64,000 bases of DNA, taken from NCBI GenBank assembly GCA_963770155.1, contig CAVYOE010000001.1, positions 1 through 64,000 of the forward strand. Direction: 5' to 3'. A program made the translations under genes and the position numbers. This document shows positions 17,569-28,145 of the stretch, piece after piece. The stretch comes from CAVYOE01 sp963770155. Its GTDB lineage: Bacteria > Actinomycetota > Thermoleophilia > Solirubrobacterales > 70-9. The notes beneath the pieces are model-generated. The model was not told where the DNA came from. It ran no database searches and saw only the letters and a program-made list of their open reading frames with translations. Each line of letters begins with the position of its first letter. Position 1 is the first letter of the stretch.

Positions 17569-18048
17569 GTGGCACACGAGTCCCTGATCACCCCGGAAGG
17601 GTTGGAGAAGCTCAAGGAAGAGGTCGAGTTCCTTTCGACCGAGAAGCGCCGCGAGGTCGCGGCGCGGATCAAGGAAGCCCGCGAGTTCGGCGATATCTCC
17701 GAGAACTCCGAGTACGACGACGCCAAGAACGAGCAGGCGATGCTCGAGCAGCGCATCCTCAACCTGCAGGAGAAGCTGCGCCGCGCCAAGGTCGTCGAGG
17801 ACAAGGACATCGACACAGAGCAGGTCGGGGTTGGCGCCCTCGTCCACGTCAAGGACCAGAAGTCGGGCAAGTCGCAGAAGTTCCACATCGTCGGCGCAGC
17901 CGAGGCCAATCCGGCGGAGCACAAGCTCTCCCACGAGTCGCCGATCGGCACCGCCCTCCTCGGCCACAAGAAGGGCGAAGTCGTCGACGTCGACGTGCCC
18001 CGCGGTCCCAAGAAGAAGCTCAAGATCACCAAGATCGAGGCAGCCTGA
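17569..18048 (+). CDS. greA: Transcription elongation factor GreA
   Basis: GreA rescues backtracked RNA polymerase by stimulating RNA cleavage. The 159-residue protein has an N-terminal coiled coil (about residues 10-75) whose tip carries the acidic residues in GDISENSEYDDAKNEQ, and a C-terminal FKBP-like domain with SPIGTALLGHKKGEVVDVDVP. The start GTG 17569 has an AGAGGAGAAGG SD upstream. lysS follows 20 bases later but has its own promoter-like box. Confidence 0.97.
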   Translation: MAHESLITPEGLEKLKEEVEFLSTEKRREVAARIKEAREFGDISENSEYDDAKNEQAMLEQRILNLQEKLRRAKVVEDKDIDTEQVGVGALVHVKDQKSGKSQKFHIVGAAEANPAEHKLSHESPIGTALLGHKKGEVVDVDVPRGPKKKLKITKIEAA

Positions 18049-18056
18049 GCTTCCAC

Positions 18057-18062
18057 TAGGCT
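18057..18062 (+). promoter_or_regulatory. TAGGCT -10 element, 6 bases before lysS
   Basis: TAGGCT, six bases, GTG 18069. lysS could be transcribed leaderless as well as from the greA promoter. Confidence 0.5.
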
Positions 18063-18068
18063 CGCCGC

Positions 18069-19544
18069 GTGAGCGAGCCCGAGGATAAGTCGGAGTCTCA
18101 GCACCTCGCCGAGCGGCGGGAGAAGCTCGAGCGCCTGCGCGAGGCGGGAGTCGATCCCTTCCCGCACGACTTCCCCGACCGGACCGAGATCGCCGCGGTG
18201 CGGGGTGAGCACGACGGGCTCGAGCGCGAGCACGAGACTGATGACTCCTACCGGGTCGCCGGCCGGATCACCGCTAGGCGGGGACACGGGAAGGCCGCTT
18301 TCATCGACCTGAAAGATGGAAGTGGGCAGATCCAGTTGCACGCCCGCACCGACGAGCTCGGTGAGGAGAGTCTGGAGGCGCTGACCTCGCTCGATCTCGG
18401 CGACGTGATCGGGGTCGAGGGCACCGCCTTTGCCACCAAGCGCGGCGAGCTCAGCCTCCGGATCGCTTCCTGGTCGCTGCTGGCCAAGAGCCTGCGCCCG
18501 CCGCCGGAGAAGTTCCACGGGCTCGAAGACGTCGAGACCCGCTATCGCAAGCGCGAGCTCGACCTGATGGCGAATGAGGAAGTGCGCGCTCTGTTCGCCG
18601 CCCGCGGGCGCACGATCGCGGTCGTGCGCGGCTGGCTCGACGAGCGCGGTTTCGTCGAGGTCGAGACGCCGGTCCTCCAGCCTCTATATGGAGGGGCGTT
18701 GGCGCGGCCATTCACCACTCACCACAACGCGCTCGACCGCGACCTCTACCTGCGGATCGCGACCGAGCTCTACCTGAAGCGGCTGGTTGTCGGCGGGATC
18801 GACCGGGTCTATGAGCTCGGCAAGGACTTCCGAAACGAAGGCATCTCGCACAAGCACAACCCGGAATTCACGATGCTCGAGTGGTACGAGGCGTATGCCG
18901 ACTACGAGGACACCGCGAAACGGACCGAGGAGATGGTCGCCGCGGTGGCGGAGAAAGTCCTCGGCACGACCAAGGTGGAGCGCGACGGGGAGACGATCGA
19001 GCTGGCGCCGCCGTGGAAGCGAGTCACACTGCGAGACGCGGTTCGCTCCGAAACCGGGATCGACCTCGCCGAGCACCCGACCCGGGAGGCCCTGGCTGAG
19101 GCGATGGACTCAGAGGCGAGCGACGACGAGGGCTGGGGCAAGCTGGTCGATGGGCTGCTCTCCAAGAGCGTCGAGCCGAAGCTGATCCAGCCGACCTTCG
19201 TCACCGACTATCCGGTTGAGCTCTCCCCGTTTGCGAAGGCCCACCGCCGCGAGGAAGGGCTGGTCGAGCGCTGGGAGGCGTTCGCCGGCGGGATCGAGAT
19301 CGCCAACTCGTTCACCGAGCTCAACGACCCCGACGAGCAACGGCGACGGTTCGAGCAGCAGGCCGAAGAGCTCGCGCGCGGTGACCAAGAGACTCAGCCC
19401 TACGACGAGGCGTTCATCGAGGCACTCGAGCAGGGGATGCCGCCGACCGGGGGGGTCGGCCTCGGCATCGACCGCCTGGTGATGATCCTGACCGGGGCCA
19501 AGAGCCTGCGCGAGGTCGTGCTCTTCCCGGCGATGCGCTCCTAG
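18069..19544 (+). CDS. lysS: Lysyl-tRNA synthetase, class II
   Basis: LysRS charges tRNA-Lys. The 491-residue protein has an N-terminal OB-fold anticodon-binding domain (about residues 55-140), then the class II catalytic core: motif 1 region LDERGFVEVETPVLQPLYGG, motif 2 FRNEGISHKHNPEFTMLEWYEAY and motif 3 GVGLGIDRLVMILTG near the C-terminus. Length and order are normal. It is convergent with a small membrane-protein gene (four-base overlap of stops). Confidence 0.97.
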   Translation: MSEPEDKSESQHLAERREKLERLREAGVDPFPHDFPDRTEIAAVRGEHDGLEREHETDDSYRVAGRITARRGHGKAAFIDLKDGSGQIQLHARTDELGEESLEALTSLDLGDVIGVEGTAFATKRGELSLRIASWSLLAKSLRPPPEKFHGLEDVETRYRKRELDLMANEEVRALFAARGRTIAVVRGWLDERGFVEVETPVLQPLYGGALARPFTTHHNALDRDLYLRIATELYLKRLVVGGIDRVYELGKDFRNEGISHKHNPEFTMLEWYEAYADYEDTAKRTEEMVAAVAEKVLGTTKVERDGETIELAPPWKRVTLRDAVRSETGIDLAEHPTREALAEAMDSEASDDEGWGKLVDGLLSKSVEPKLIQPTFVTDYPVELSPFAKAHRREEGLVERWEAFAGGIEIANSFTELNDPDEQRRRFEQQAEELARGDQETQPYDEAFIEALEQGMPPTGGVGLGIDRLVMILTGAKSLREVVLFPAMRS

Positions 19545-20002
19545 GACGGAAACGTGACGTCCGTGATCGTCTCGACCTTGAGCTGGTCGAGCCGCTCGGG
19601 CGGCCGGCGCCAATCGCGGACCCGCAGCGCCAGGAACACGATCCCGGCGAGCGGCGCAGTGACGATCGCCGCTGCAAGGATCAGGACCGGCCAGGAAACC
19701 AGGACCCCGAGACCCGCGTCAGCCCCGCGGACCGCGGTGCTGTAGGCGATCCAGCCGATGTAGAGGACGCTGAAGGCGGCGGCGGTGATCAGCGGCCACG
19801 GGATCTCGGCGAGGCGCTCGCGGACCCCGGTGACCGCAGCCCCGGTGCCGTCGTGGACCTTGGCCAGACCGGAGACGGTCGAGCCTCGGACCCTGCGGCC
19901 GGCTGCACGGCCCGCGGCACCGGCTTTCGTGAACGGCTTGGCCGCCAGCGCGAACGGTCTGCGGACCCTGGAGGGGACGAAGCTGATCGTCGGCGGCGGC
20001 AC
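19541..20002 (-). CDS. Putative membrane protein with two transmembrane helices
   Basis: The 153-residue protein has a basic N-terminal region of about 70 residues, two hydrophobic helices (about residues 72-93 and 103-128) and a short charged C-terminal tail (RDWRRPPERLDQLKVETITD). I do not recognise a family. ATG 20002 is the chosen start. Confidence 0.6.
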   Translation of the reverse strand: MPPPTISFVPSRVRRPFALAAKPFTKAGAAGRAAGRRVRGSTVSGLAKVHDGTGAAVTGVRERLAEIPWPLITAAAFSVLYIGWIAYSTAVRGADAGLGVLVSWPVLILAAAIVTAPLAGIVFLALRVRDWRRPPERLDQLKVETITDVTFPS

Positions 20003-20324
20003 CTCGGAAGCGTACCCCGCTCACCCGGTGCGCGCAAAGCCGCTAGCACCGGCGTTCGACCCCGCAGGCCCACGCCTGGCCCTCGATATACTTCTCCGTT
20101 CGTCGTCCCCGACAGAACCGGAGGTCAGATCAAAGATCGGTTGCCAGGAACCGATACGGATACGGCCCCCGGTGCGTCTGCGTCCCTGAAAACCGTCCGG
20201 AAAACGCGCCAAAACGAGACCTCAACCCGACCTCTACGACCAACCTCACCAGCCTTAATCCACGCACAACCGGGTACTAGCCCGAACAGCCGAAACGACT
20301 GATACACAAGAAGCGAGCCGCCTG
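20003..20324. other. 322-base intergenic region upstream of clpC
   Basis: This is the longest gene-free stretch in the window. It holds a perfect inverted repeat at 20136-20155 (listed separately) and an A-rich, purine-rich segment before ATG 20325. I see no coding frame, no HspR-type repeat and no CtsR-type tandem heptad. A definite -10/-35 pair could not be assigned. Confidence 0.6.
20136..20155 (+). promoter_or_regulatory. Inverted repeat upstream of clpC
   Basis: ATCGGTT (20136-20142) and AACCGAT (20149-20155) are a perfect 7-base inverted repeat with a 6-base spacer GCCAGG. The core GGTTGC...GGAACC resembles the greA repeat (GGTTGC...GGGAAACC), so both could bind related regulators. It lies 170 bases before clpC. 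Confidence 0.45.
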
Positions 20325-22919
<2,595 letters not shown>

Positions 22920-22956
22920 CGGCCGCAAGCGGGTAGCGAGCGGCCCGCCGGCGGGT

Positions 22957-22962
22957 TAGGAT
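22957..22962 (+). promoter_or_regulatory. TAGGAT -10 element, 7 bases before GTG 22970
   Basis: TAGGAT, seven bases, GTG. It fits a leaderless transcript for the secreted protease. Confidence 0.45.
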
Positions 22963-22969
22963 TCCCGCC

Positions 22970-24247
22970 GTGAGCAGGGGTACTGGAGTCCGGGGCCTCG
23001 CCAGCGCGATCACGATCGCAGCACTGTTCGCGATCCCAGGCGTGGCCGGCGCCAAGCTGCCGACCGATCCTCAGGCCGGCCAGCACCAGCCGATGAAGAT
23101 CATGAGGATCGGCGCAGCGCTCGACCGGATCTCCAATCAGCCGGCAGCCGACATCCCCGTGGCGCCCCTCGACACGGGGATTGACCTTCAGCACCCCGAC
23201 CTGGCTCCGCGGATCCTGCCGCCGCTCACGAACTCCGATCTGATCGGCAATGTCGAAGCCACCCCGGGCCAGACCTGTACCGGCACGATCATCGTCGAGG
23301 TTCCCGACTCGGTTCCGGACGACCCGCCGCAATGCGGCGGCCACGGCACCGCGGTCGCCGGTCTGCTTGGTGCGACCTGGAACAACGGCGTCGGCGCCGC
23401 GGGGATCGCACCCAACGCACTCTTCATCCCGGTTCGCAGTTGCTGGGACGCGGACCAGTGCTACGGACACATCGAGCCGAATGCGGTCAACCTGGCCGCA
23501 AACGCAGGGGCCCGGGTGATCACCTTCAGCTGGCTGGCACCGTCCTACCAACAGCTGATCGATGCGATGGCCTCCCATCCGCGGACGCTGTTTGTGGCGA
23601 TTCCGTCGGGCAACGGAGCGGGTGCCAACATGGAGGGCCAGGAGCGTTTCCCCTGCACCGCGCCTCTGCCGAATGTTCTCTGCGTCAGCGAGAGCGATGC
23701 CGCCGACGGGCTCAGTTGCGGAGCCGACTTCGGCGCCGCCAGCGTCGACGTGGCTGCGCCGGCAACCGGATCCGTGACCACGTTCAACGGCGGCGGCATC
23801 GGCCCGGTTGGCTGCGCGACGAGCTGGGTGGCGCCGACGGCCGGGGGGCTGGCGACGATTCTGTTCGGCGCGGTGCCGCAGGCGACCGGTGCCGACGTTC
23901 GAGCGGCGATCGTCGACGGGGCCCGCCGCGTGCCCGCATGGCAAGGAAAGTCGGTCTCTGGCGGGATCGCCGATGCAGTCGGCGCGGTCGATGCCCTTCA
24001 GGCGAAGTTCGGGCTCCAGCGTAGGTGCGCGGGCCGGGTGGCGACTCTGGTCGGAACCAGGGGCAAGGACAAGCTGATCGGGACCAGCGGGCCCGACGTG
24101 ATCGTCGGTCTCCAGGGCAACGACACGATCAAGGGCCTCGCCGGCAAGGACCGGCTCTGCGGCGGTCCCGGCAACGACAAGATCGTCGGCGGCGCCGGCA
24201 AGGACAAGATCGTCGGCGGCGGCAAGAAGAACCGGATCAAGCAGTAG
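22970..24247 (+). CDS. Secreted subtilisin-like serine protease with RTX-like C-terminal repeats
   Basis: The 425-residue protein has a signal peptide (residues 1-27, ending VAGA) and an S8 domain with the catalytic Asp in APLDTGIDLQHPDL, His in GGHGTAVAGLLGA, oxyanion Asn in IPSGNGAG and Ser in CATSWVAPTAGG, a variant of GTSMAAP. Cysteines (GQTCTG, PPQCGG, RSCWD, QCYG) suggest disulfides. The C-terminal 80 residues hold degenerate nonapeptide repeats (GTSGPDVIVGLQGNDTIKGL and similar), like RTX calcium-binding repeats but with Lys replacing several Asp. It ends basic (GGGKKNRIKQ). It is an exported protease; the substrate is unknown. Confidence 0.88.
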   Translation: MSRGTGVRGLASAITIAALFAIPGVAGAKLPTDPQAGQHQPMKIMRIGAALDRISNQPAADIPVAPLDTGIDLQHPDLAPRILPPLTNSDLIGNVEATPGQTCTGTIIVEVPDSVPDDPPQCGGHGTAVAGLLGATWNNGVGAAGIAPNALFIPVRSCWDADQCYGHIEPNAVNLAANAGARVITFSWLAPSYQQLIDAMASHPRTLFVAIPSGNGAGANMEGQERFPCTAPLPNVLCVSESDAADGLSCGADFGAASVDVAAPATGSVTTFNGGGIGPVGCATSWVAPTAGGLATILFGAVPQATGADVRAAIVDGARRVPAWQGKSVSGGIADAVGAVDALQAKFGLQRRCAGRVATLVGTRGKDKLIGTSGPDVIVGLQGNDTIKGLAGKDRLCGGPGNDKIVGGAGKDKIVGGGKKNRIKQ

Positions 24248-24249
24248 CG

Positions 24250-24275
24250 CCGGCCGGTCACGTCGGACCCCGGCC
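24250..24275. terminator. Hairpin between convergent protease and LuxR-type genes
   Basis: CGGCCGG (24250-24256) pairs with CCGGCCG (24269-24275) around a 12-base loop, followed by CTTTCTC. It lies in the 34-base gap between convergent stops and could terminate both; the T-tract is poor. Confidence 0.4.
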
Positions 24276-24281
24276 GCTTTC

Positions 24282-24515
24282 TCAGCCCAGGGAGATGACC
24301 AGCGTCAGCGCGCTGAGCAGTTGCGCCAGCTTGTCCCTGGTGCTGACACCGAGCTTTCCGTACACGCGGTAGAGGTGGGACTCGACGGTCCGCACGGACA
24401 GACCGAGCCTCTTCGCGATCTCGACGTTCTTGATTCCCTTCGATGCCAGAGTCGCGATCTGCCTCTCGCGCCGGGTAAGCGGGCGTGGGGAGGGGCTACC
24501 TGACTGATCGGCCAT
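24282..24515 (-). CDS. Stand-alone LuxR/NarL-type HTH protein
   Basis: The 77-residue protein consists only of a GerE/LuxR HTH domain: LTRRERQIATLASKGIKNVE, then IAKRLGLSVRTVESHLYRVYGKLGVSTRDKL, with the recognition helix around SVRTVESHLYRVY. There is no receiver, PAS or ATPase domain, so it may be constitutively DNA-binding or act with a partner, as in small GerE-type regulators. It ends in a hydrophobic LLSALTLVISLG. It diverges from the membrane protein starting at 24604. Confidence 0.85.
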   Translation of the reverse strand: MADQSGSPSPRPLTRRERQIATLASKGIKNVEIAKRLGLSVRTVESHLYRVYGKLGVSTRDKLAQLLSALTLVISLG

Positions 24516-24587
24516 CTAGCTGATTCCTGCCTTTCCGTTTCGGGGGACTTCCTGCGCTCGCTGGATTACCCCCTGCACGCGCGGCGC

Positions 24588-24593
24588 TAACGT
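24588..24593 (+). promoter_or_regulatory. TAACGT -10 element, 10 bases before ATG 24604
   Basis: TAACGT, ten bases (containing AGGTGGG, a weak SD), ATG 24604. Confidence 0.35.
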
Positions 24594-24603
24594 AGGTGGG
24601 TCC

Positions 24604-25044
24604 ATGGAGGCGATCCAGTATTTGATCCGTGCCCTCAAGGGCACCAGTTCGGCCGTGATCACGGTCGCTGTGGCGATCACGATCGGGTTCGGCGTTCCGC
24701 TTGTCTGGCTTCTGATCGCCTCGAAGCTCTACGGATCCTCGGGCGCAGTCACCGGCTCGGTGGCGCTCTTCATCGGTACCGGGATCCTGGTCAGCTACCT
24801 GCTGGTTCTGCTGGCCGCGGCTTGGATCCGGGCCCGGCTCGGGCACGGCCAGGCCGAGGCGGCGCAATACCGGCGCGCGGCGTGGAATCGGAGCCTCCGC
24901 GACAAGAGCCGTCGTCCCGGGGAAGGCAGCAGCGACCCGATCGAGCGGGTGGTGGTCGCGACGGCGATCGTGGTCATGATCGGATTCGTGATCTGGTTCG
25001 CGATCTTCGCCGGCGATCCGTACTCCGGCCGCACCGCCCGCTAA
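24604..25044 (+). CDS. Putative membrane protein, three transmembrane helices
   Basis: The 146-residue protein has hydrophobic helices at about residues 18-41, 48-75 and 118-138, and a basic loop (RARLGHGQAEAAQYRRAAWN) between the second and third. No enzyme motif is visible and I do not recognise the family. It is convergent with the secreted hydrolase gene, with a four-base stop overlap. Confidence 0.65.
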   Translation: MEAIQYLIRALKGTSSAVITVAVAITIGFGVPLVWLLIASKLYGSSGAVTGSVALFIGTGILVSYLLVLLAAAWIRARLGHGQAEAAQYRRAAWNRSLRDKSRRPGEGSSDPIERVVVATAIVVMIGFVIWFAIFAGDPYSGRTAR

Positions 25045-26780
25045 CCCCTTTTATTCGCGCGACTCCGACGATGTTTGCGGACGCAACGTCTCCGAGAAGT
25101 TGTCGTCCTTTTGCGCTTACACCGCTTGGCGCGCTTTGCCGCACCTGAGCCGCCGGGGGCGGCTTCCGAGAGCGGGGCGCCTCCGCCTCCAGCTCCTCCA
25201 CTGCCACCGCCGCCGGGACCGGGCTCGTGCATCGGGCAGCCCCCGTTCGAGTTCGGCCCCTGGACGGTCGGGCACGAATCGAACGGGTCAAGGACCCCGT
25301 CGCCGTCGCTGTCGTTGAACGGCTCGGAAGGCGAGGTGTCGGGCCGCCGGGCATCGGCGATGTAGCTGTAGTTGGAAGGCTCCCCATCGGGCGCCAGTCC
25401 GGCGCAGCCCGCTCGCAGGTCATCGCAGGTCAGCTCGCTGCCGCCATTCCTGAGGTCGTAGCGGGAGCGAAGGTAGAAGCTGAAGAGGTTGCCGTCGCCG
25501 AGAGGATCGACCTCGGCTCCCCGGGTATCGGCCCGCCAGCGGTCGGTCAGCAGCCTCGCCTCGGCGCCGGCATCTCCCTTCACGTAGCGGTCGAACCAGG
25601 CCGTCGTGTACCAGGCCGTCATGTCAATGCCGCGCAGCGTGGCTGTGCCGAACGGGTAAGGAAAGAGCCCGCCGGGCAGGAGACCGAACTCGTAGTGGGT
25701 GCCGCCGCGGATGTTGACCTGCATCGAGTCGACCCCAGCCTCCTTGTACCTGACGAAGCCGCCGTTCTTCGAGTCCGGGTCGGGGGCCGCCAGGTATGGA
25801 GTCGGGACCAGGCTGTAGTCGGCCGACATTCCAAGGGCCGGTTTCGTGATCGGCGCGGCAACCCGGGTTTCCGGCGCCGAGGGGCAACTCTGGTTGCTGG
25901 CGAAGCCCTCCCGCGGCGCCGAGAGGTTGTCCCAGCCGACCAGCGCGTCGACGCGCGGATCCTTCTGGCCGACAAACGAGATCGCGCTGGCGCCGAGCGA
26001 ATGCCCGGCGATGCCGATCCGGCTCGAGTCGACCAGCTGGTGCAGGGGGTTGAACGCCGTATTGAAGCCGGCCGCTACGCGGCGGTTGTGCTTGGGCGCG
26101 TGGCTGGTCCCCGTGGTGCAGCTCGGCCGCGGCTGGAAGGGGTGCTCCGGGCCCGACAGCAGGAAGTCGAGGGCGTCCTCGGTGCCGTCGAAGAACGGCT
26201 CGCCCTCCTGCGAGGGGACGCCCTCCTGGTCGTCGGGCGCCTCGCCGAAGAGGTCTGACCGGCCCTGGCCCTGGACGTCATAGGTGAGCACCACGTAGCC
26301 GTGTTTGGCGAGCACGGCCGCAAGCCCCCAGTAGATCTGTTCGGGCGCCTGCACCGATCCGGTCGTGATCACGATCCCCGGCCGCTTCGCCGGACCGCCC
26401 TTGGTCGCCCATACGGTCCCCGACAGGGTGGCGCCGTCGCGCGCCGTGAACAGGACGGGCTGCTGGATCCCGTGTCCCTGTGCGCCCCACTCCCAGAAGA
26501 AGAGGTCCCCCGCGCATTCGAAGCCGTGCATCGTGCAGAGGTTGAGCGGGTTTCTCTCGGGATCGGCGGCGAGCAGTTGCGCGAACTCGAGCGGCTGGGT
26601 CGCGCCATGGGTGATGGCGAGCGTCTGGAACTCCGGGGTCAGCACCACGTGGCGCTCGCGCTCGGTGATCTTCGAGAAGTTGATCACCTCGCTCGCGAAG
26701 TCGTATCCGCGGGCTGCTCCCGGAATGACCAGCAGCCCGCAGACTGCCGCGAGAGCCGCAAGTCTGGTTCGCCTCCTCAC
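25041..26780 (-). CDS. Secreted alpha/beta hydrolase with a TSP3-like calcium motif and a basic CX11C tail
   Basis: The 579-residue protein has a signal peptide (residues 1-25), a large alpha/beta-hydrolase domain with nucleophile elbow GHSLGASA and VLTYDVQGQGRSDLFGEAPD upstream of it, and a C-terminal His in RGGTHYEFGLLPGG. A thrombospondin type 3-like calcium motif DSDGDGVLDPFDSCP follows near residue 500. Then come a Gly-rich linker and a basic tail with KRCKRKRTTTSRRRCVRK (Cys at 554 and 566). The catalytic type resembles secreted lipases/esterases; the substrate is unknown. The same tail pattern occurs in the protein at 51121-51876. TACCGT lies ten bases before GTG 26780. It replaces radA, which in many bacteria precedes disA. 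Confidence 0.85.
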   Translation of the reverse strand: MRRRTRLAALAAVCGLLVIPGAARGYDFASEVINFSKITERERHVVLTPEFQTLAITHGATQPLEFAQLLAADPERNPLNLCTMHGFECAGDLFFWEWGAQGHGIQQPVLFTARDGATLSGTVWATKGGPAKRPGIVITTGSVQAPEQIYWGLAAVLAKHGYVVLTYDVQGQGRSDLFGEAPDDQEGVPSQEGEPFFDGTEDALDFLLSGPEHPFQPRPSCTTGTSHAPKHNRRVAAGFNTAFNPLHQLVDSSRIGIAGHSLGASAISFVGQKDPRVDALVGWDNLSAPREGFASNQSCPSAPETRVAAPITKPALGMSADYSLVPTPYLAAPDPDSKNGGFVRYKEAGVDSMQVNIRGGTHYEFGLLPGGLFPYPFGTATLRGIDMTAWYTTAWFDRYVKGDAGAEARLLTDRWRADTRGAEVDPLGDGNLFSFYLRSRYDLRNGGSELTCDDLRAGCAGLAPDGEPSNYSYIADARRPDTSPSEPFNDSDGDGVLDPFDSCPTVQGPNSNGGCPMHEPGPGGGGSGGAGGGGAPLSEAAPGGSGAAKRAKRCKRKRTTTSRRRCVRKHRRSRANKRG

Positions 26781-26941
26781 CGTGACCGAAACGGTAGTCG
26801 ATTCATCCCGGAGTCCGCCCCGCTCCGGAGGCCGACGGCACCGACGAGGACCGGTTCAGCTTGACAACGGCCATTCCGAGCTATCCACACGGGAATCCCC
26901 CGCAAGTCGCGACAGCAGGCTTTTTGCAAACATCGCTGACC

Positions 26942-28057
26942 GTGGCGGCCACGGCTCCAGGTGACGATCTTCAGGAGTTGGAGGCCCGGCAGGATCCTCG
27001 TCTATTGCAGGCCCTCGACATGGTCGCTCCCGGGAGCGCATTGCGGGAGGGCATCGACAACATCGTCCACTCGCGCACCGGCGGGCTGATCGTGATCGGC
27101 GAGCCGGAGGAGATCTCGTTCCTCTTCTCGGGCGGCATTGCCCTGGACGCCGACTACTCGCCGGCCCTGCTCTACCAGGTGGCGAAAATGGACGGCGCGA
27201 TCGTCCTCAACCAGGAGGCGACCAAGATCGCCTGGGCCAACGTGCAGCTGATGCCGGACCCGACCATCCTCTCGATCGAGACAGGTACCCGGCACCGGAC
27301 CGCTGAGCGTGTCTCGAAGCAGACTCCGGCGCTGGTCGTCGCGATCTCCCAGCGCCGCGACGTCGTCTCCCTCTACATCGAGGGGATGAAGTACATCCTC
27401 CAGGACATTCCCGCGGTCCTGGCAAAGGCGAACCAGGGGCTGGCGACGCTCGACAAGTACCGCGCCCGCTTGGACCAGGTGTCGTCCCGCCTCACCGCGC
27501 TCGAGTTCGAGGGCGGCGGCGTGCTCTACGACGTGCTCGCCGTGCTCCAGCGGGCCGAGCTCGTCACCCGGATGGCGGTCGAGGTCGAGCGCTACATCGT
27601 CGAGCTCGGCACAGAGGGGCGACTGATCGAGATGCAGCTCGAGGAGACGATGGTGGGCGTCGCCGCCGACAAGGCGGCCCTGATCCGCGATTACGCGGTC
27701 GAGGACACCGAGGGCGGGCTCGATTCCACCCTCCAGACGATCGCGCGACTTCCGCACCAGGACCTGCTCGACTTTGGTCGTCTCGCCGAGCTGCTTGGCT
27801 ACGACCGGAAGATGAACACGCTCGACTATCCGGTCGCCCCCCGGGGTTACCGGGTGCTCGGGCGGATCCCGCGGTTGCCGAAGCTGGTGGCGCAGCGGAT
27901 CATCCACGAGTTCGGCGGCCTCGAAGAGGTCCTCGCCGCGAGCGACGAGGATCTGGAGGCGGTCGAGGGTGTCGGCGCCACCCGCGCCAAGGACATCCGC
28001 GAAGGACTTCGCAGACTTCAGGAGGTCGACCTCGTCGACCGTTACTTGCAGGCATGA
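26942..28057 (+). CDS. disA: Diadenylate cyclase DisA (c-di-AMP synthase)
   Basis: DisA makes c-di-AMP from two ATP and scans DNA for branched structures. From GTG 26942 the protein is 371 residues, close to the family norm. The DAC domain (about residues 10-150) has MDGAIVL (DGA motif near residue 83) and TGTRHRTAERVSKQ (RHR motif near residue 116). A helical middle region and a C-terminal helix-hairpin-helix domain (EEVLAASDEDLEAVEGVGAT) follow. A TTG at 26861 would add 27 non-conserved residues, but that TTG is part of a TTGACA hexamer and is rejected. No good SD precedes GTG 26942. Confidence 0.94.
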   Translation: MAATAPGDDLQELEARQDPRLLQALDMVAPGSALREGIDNIVHSRTGGLIVIGEPEEISFLFSGGIALDADYSPALLYQVAKMDGAIVLNQEATKIAWANVQLMPDPTILSIETGTRHRTAERVSKQTPALVVAISQRRDVVSLYIEGMKYILQDIPAVLAKANQGLATLDKYRARLDQVSSRLTALEFEGGGVLYDVLAVLQRAELVTRMAVEVERYIVELGTEGRLIEMQLEETMVGVAADKAALIRDYAVEDTEGGLDSTLQTIARLPHQDLLDFGRLAELLGYDRKMNTLDYPVAPRGYRVLGRIPRLPKLVAQRIIHEFGGLEEVLAASDEDLEAVEGVGATRAKDIREGLRRLQEVDLVDRYLQA

Positions 28058-28130
28058 TCAACGTGAGCGAACAACGTGAGCGAACAAACCTGACTGAACA
28101 CTCGACGGCGCCATCCGGCAAGCCGTCTTA

Positions 28131-28139
28131 CGAAAGGAG
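28131..28139 (+). promoter_or_regulatory. Shine-Dalgarno deciding the ATT start of carD
   Basis: CGAAAGGAG ends six bases before ATT 28146. It is one of the better SD sequences in the window and has no ATG or GTG within range in any frame leading to carD. Confidence 0.6.
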
Positions 28140-28145
28140 CAAACG

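Noticed and set aside
26861..26941. TTG 26861 as the start of disA
   Set aside because: It would add 27 residues unlike DisA N-termini, and the TTG is the start of a TTGACA hexamer that looks like a -35 element.
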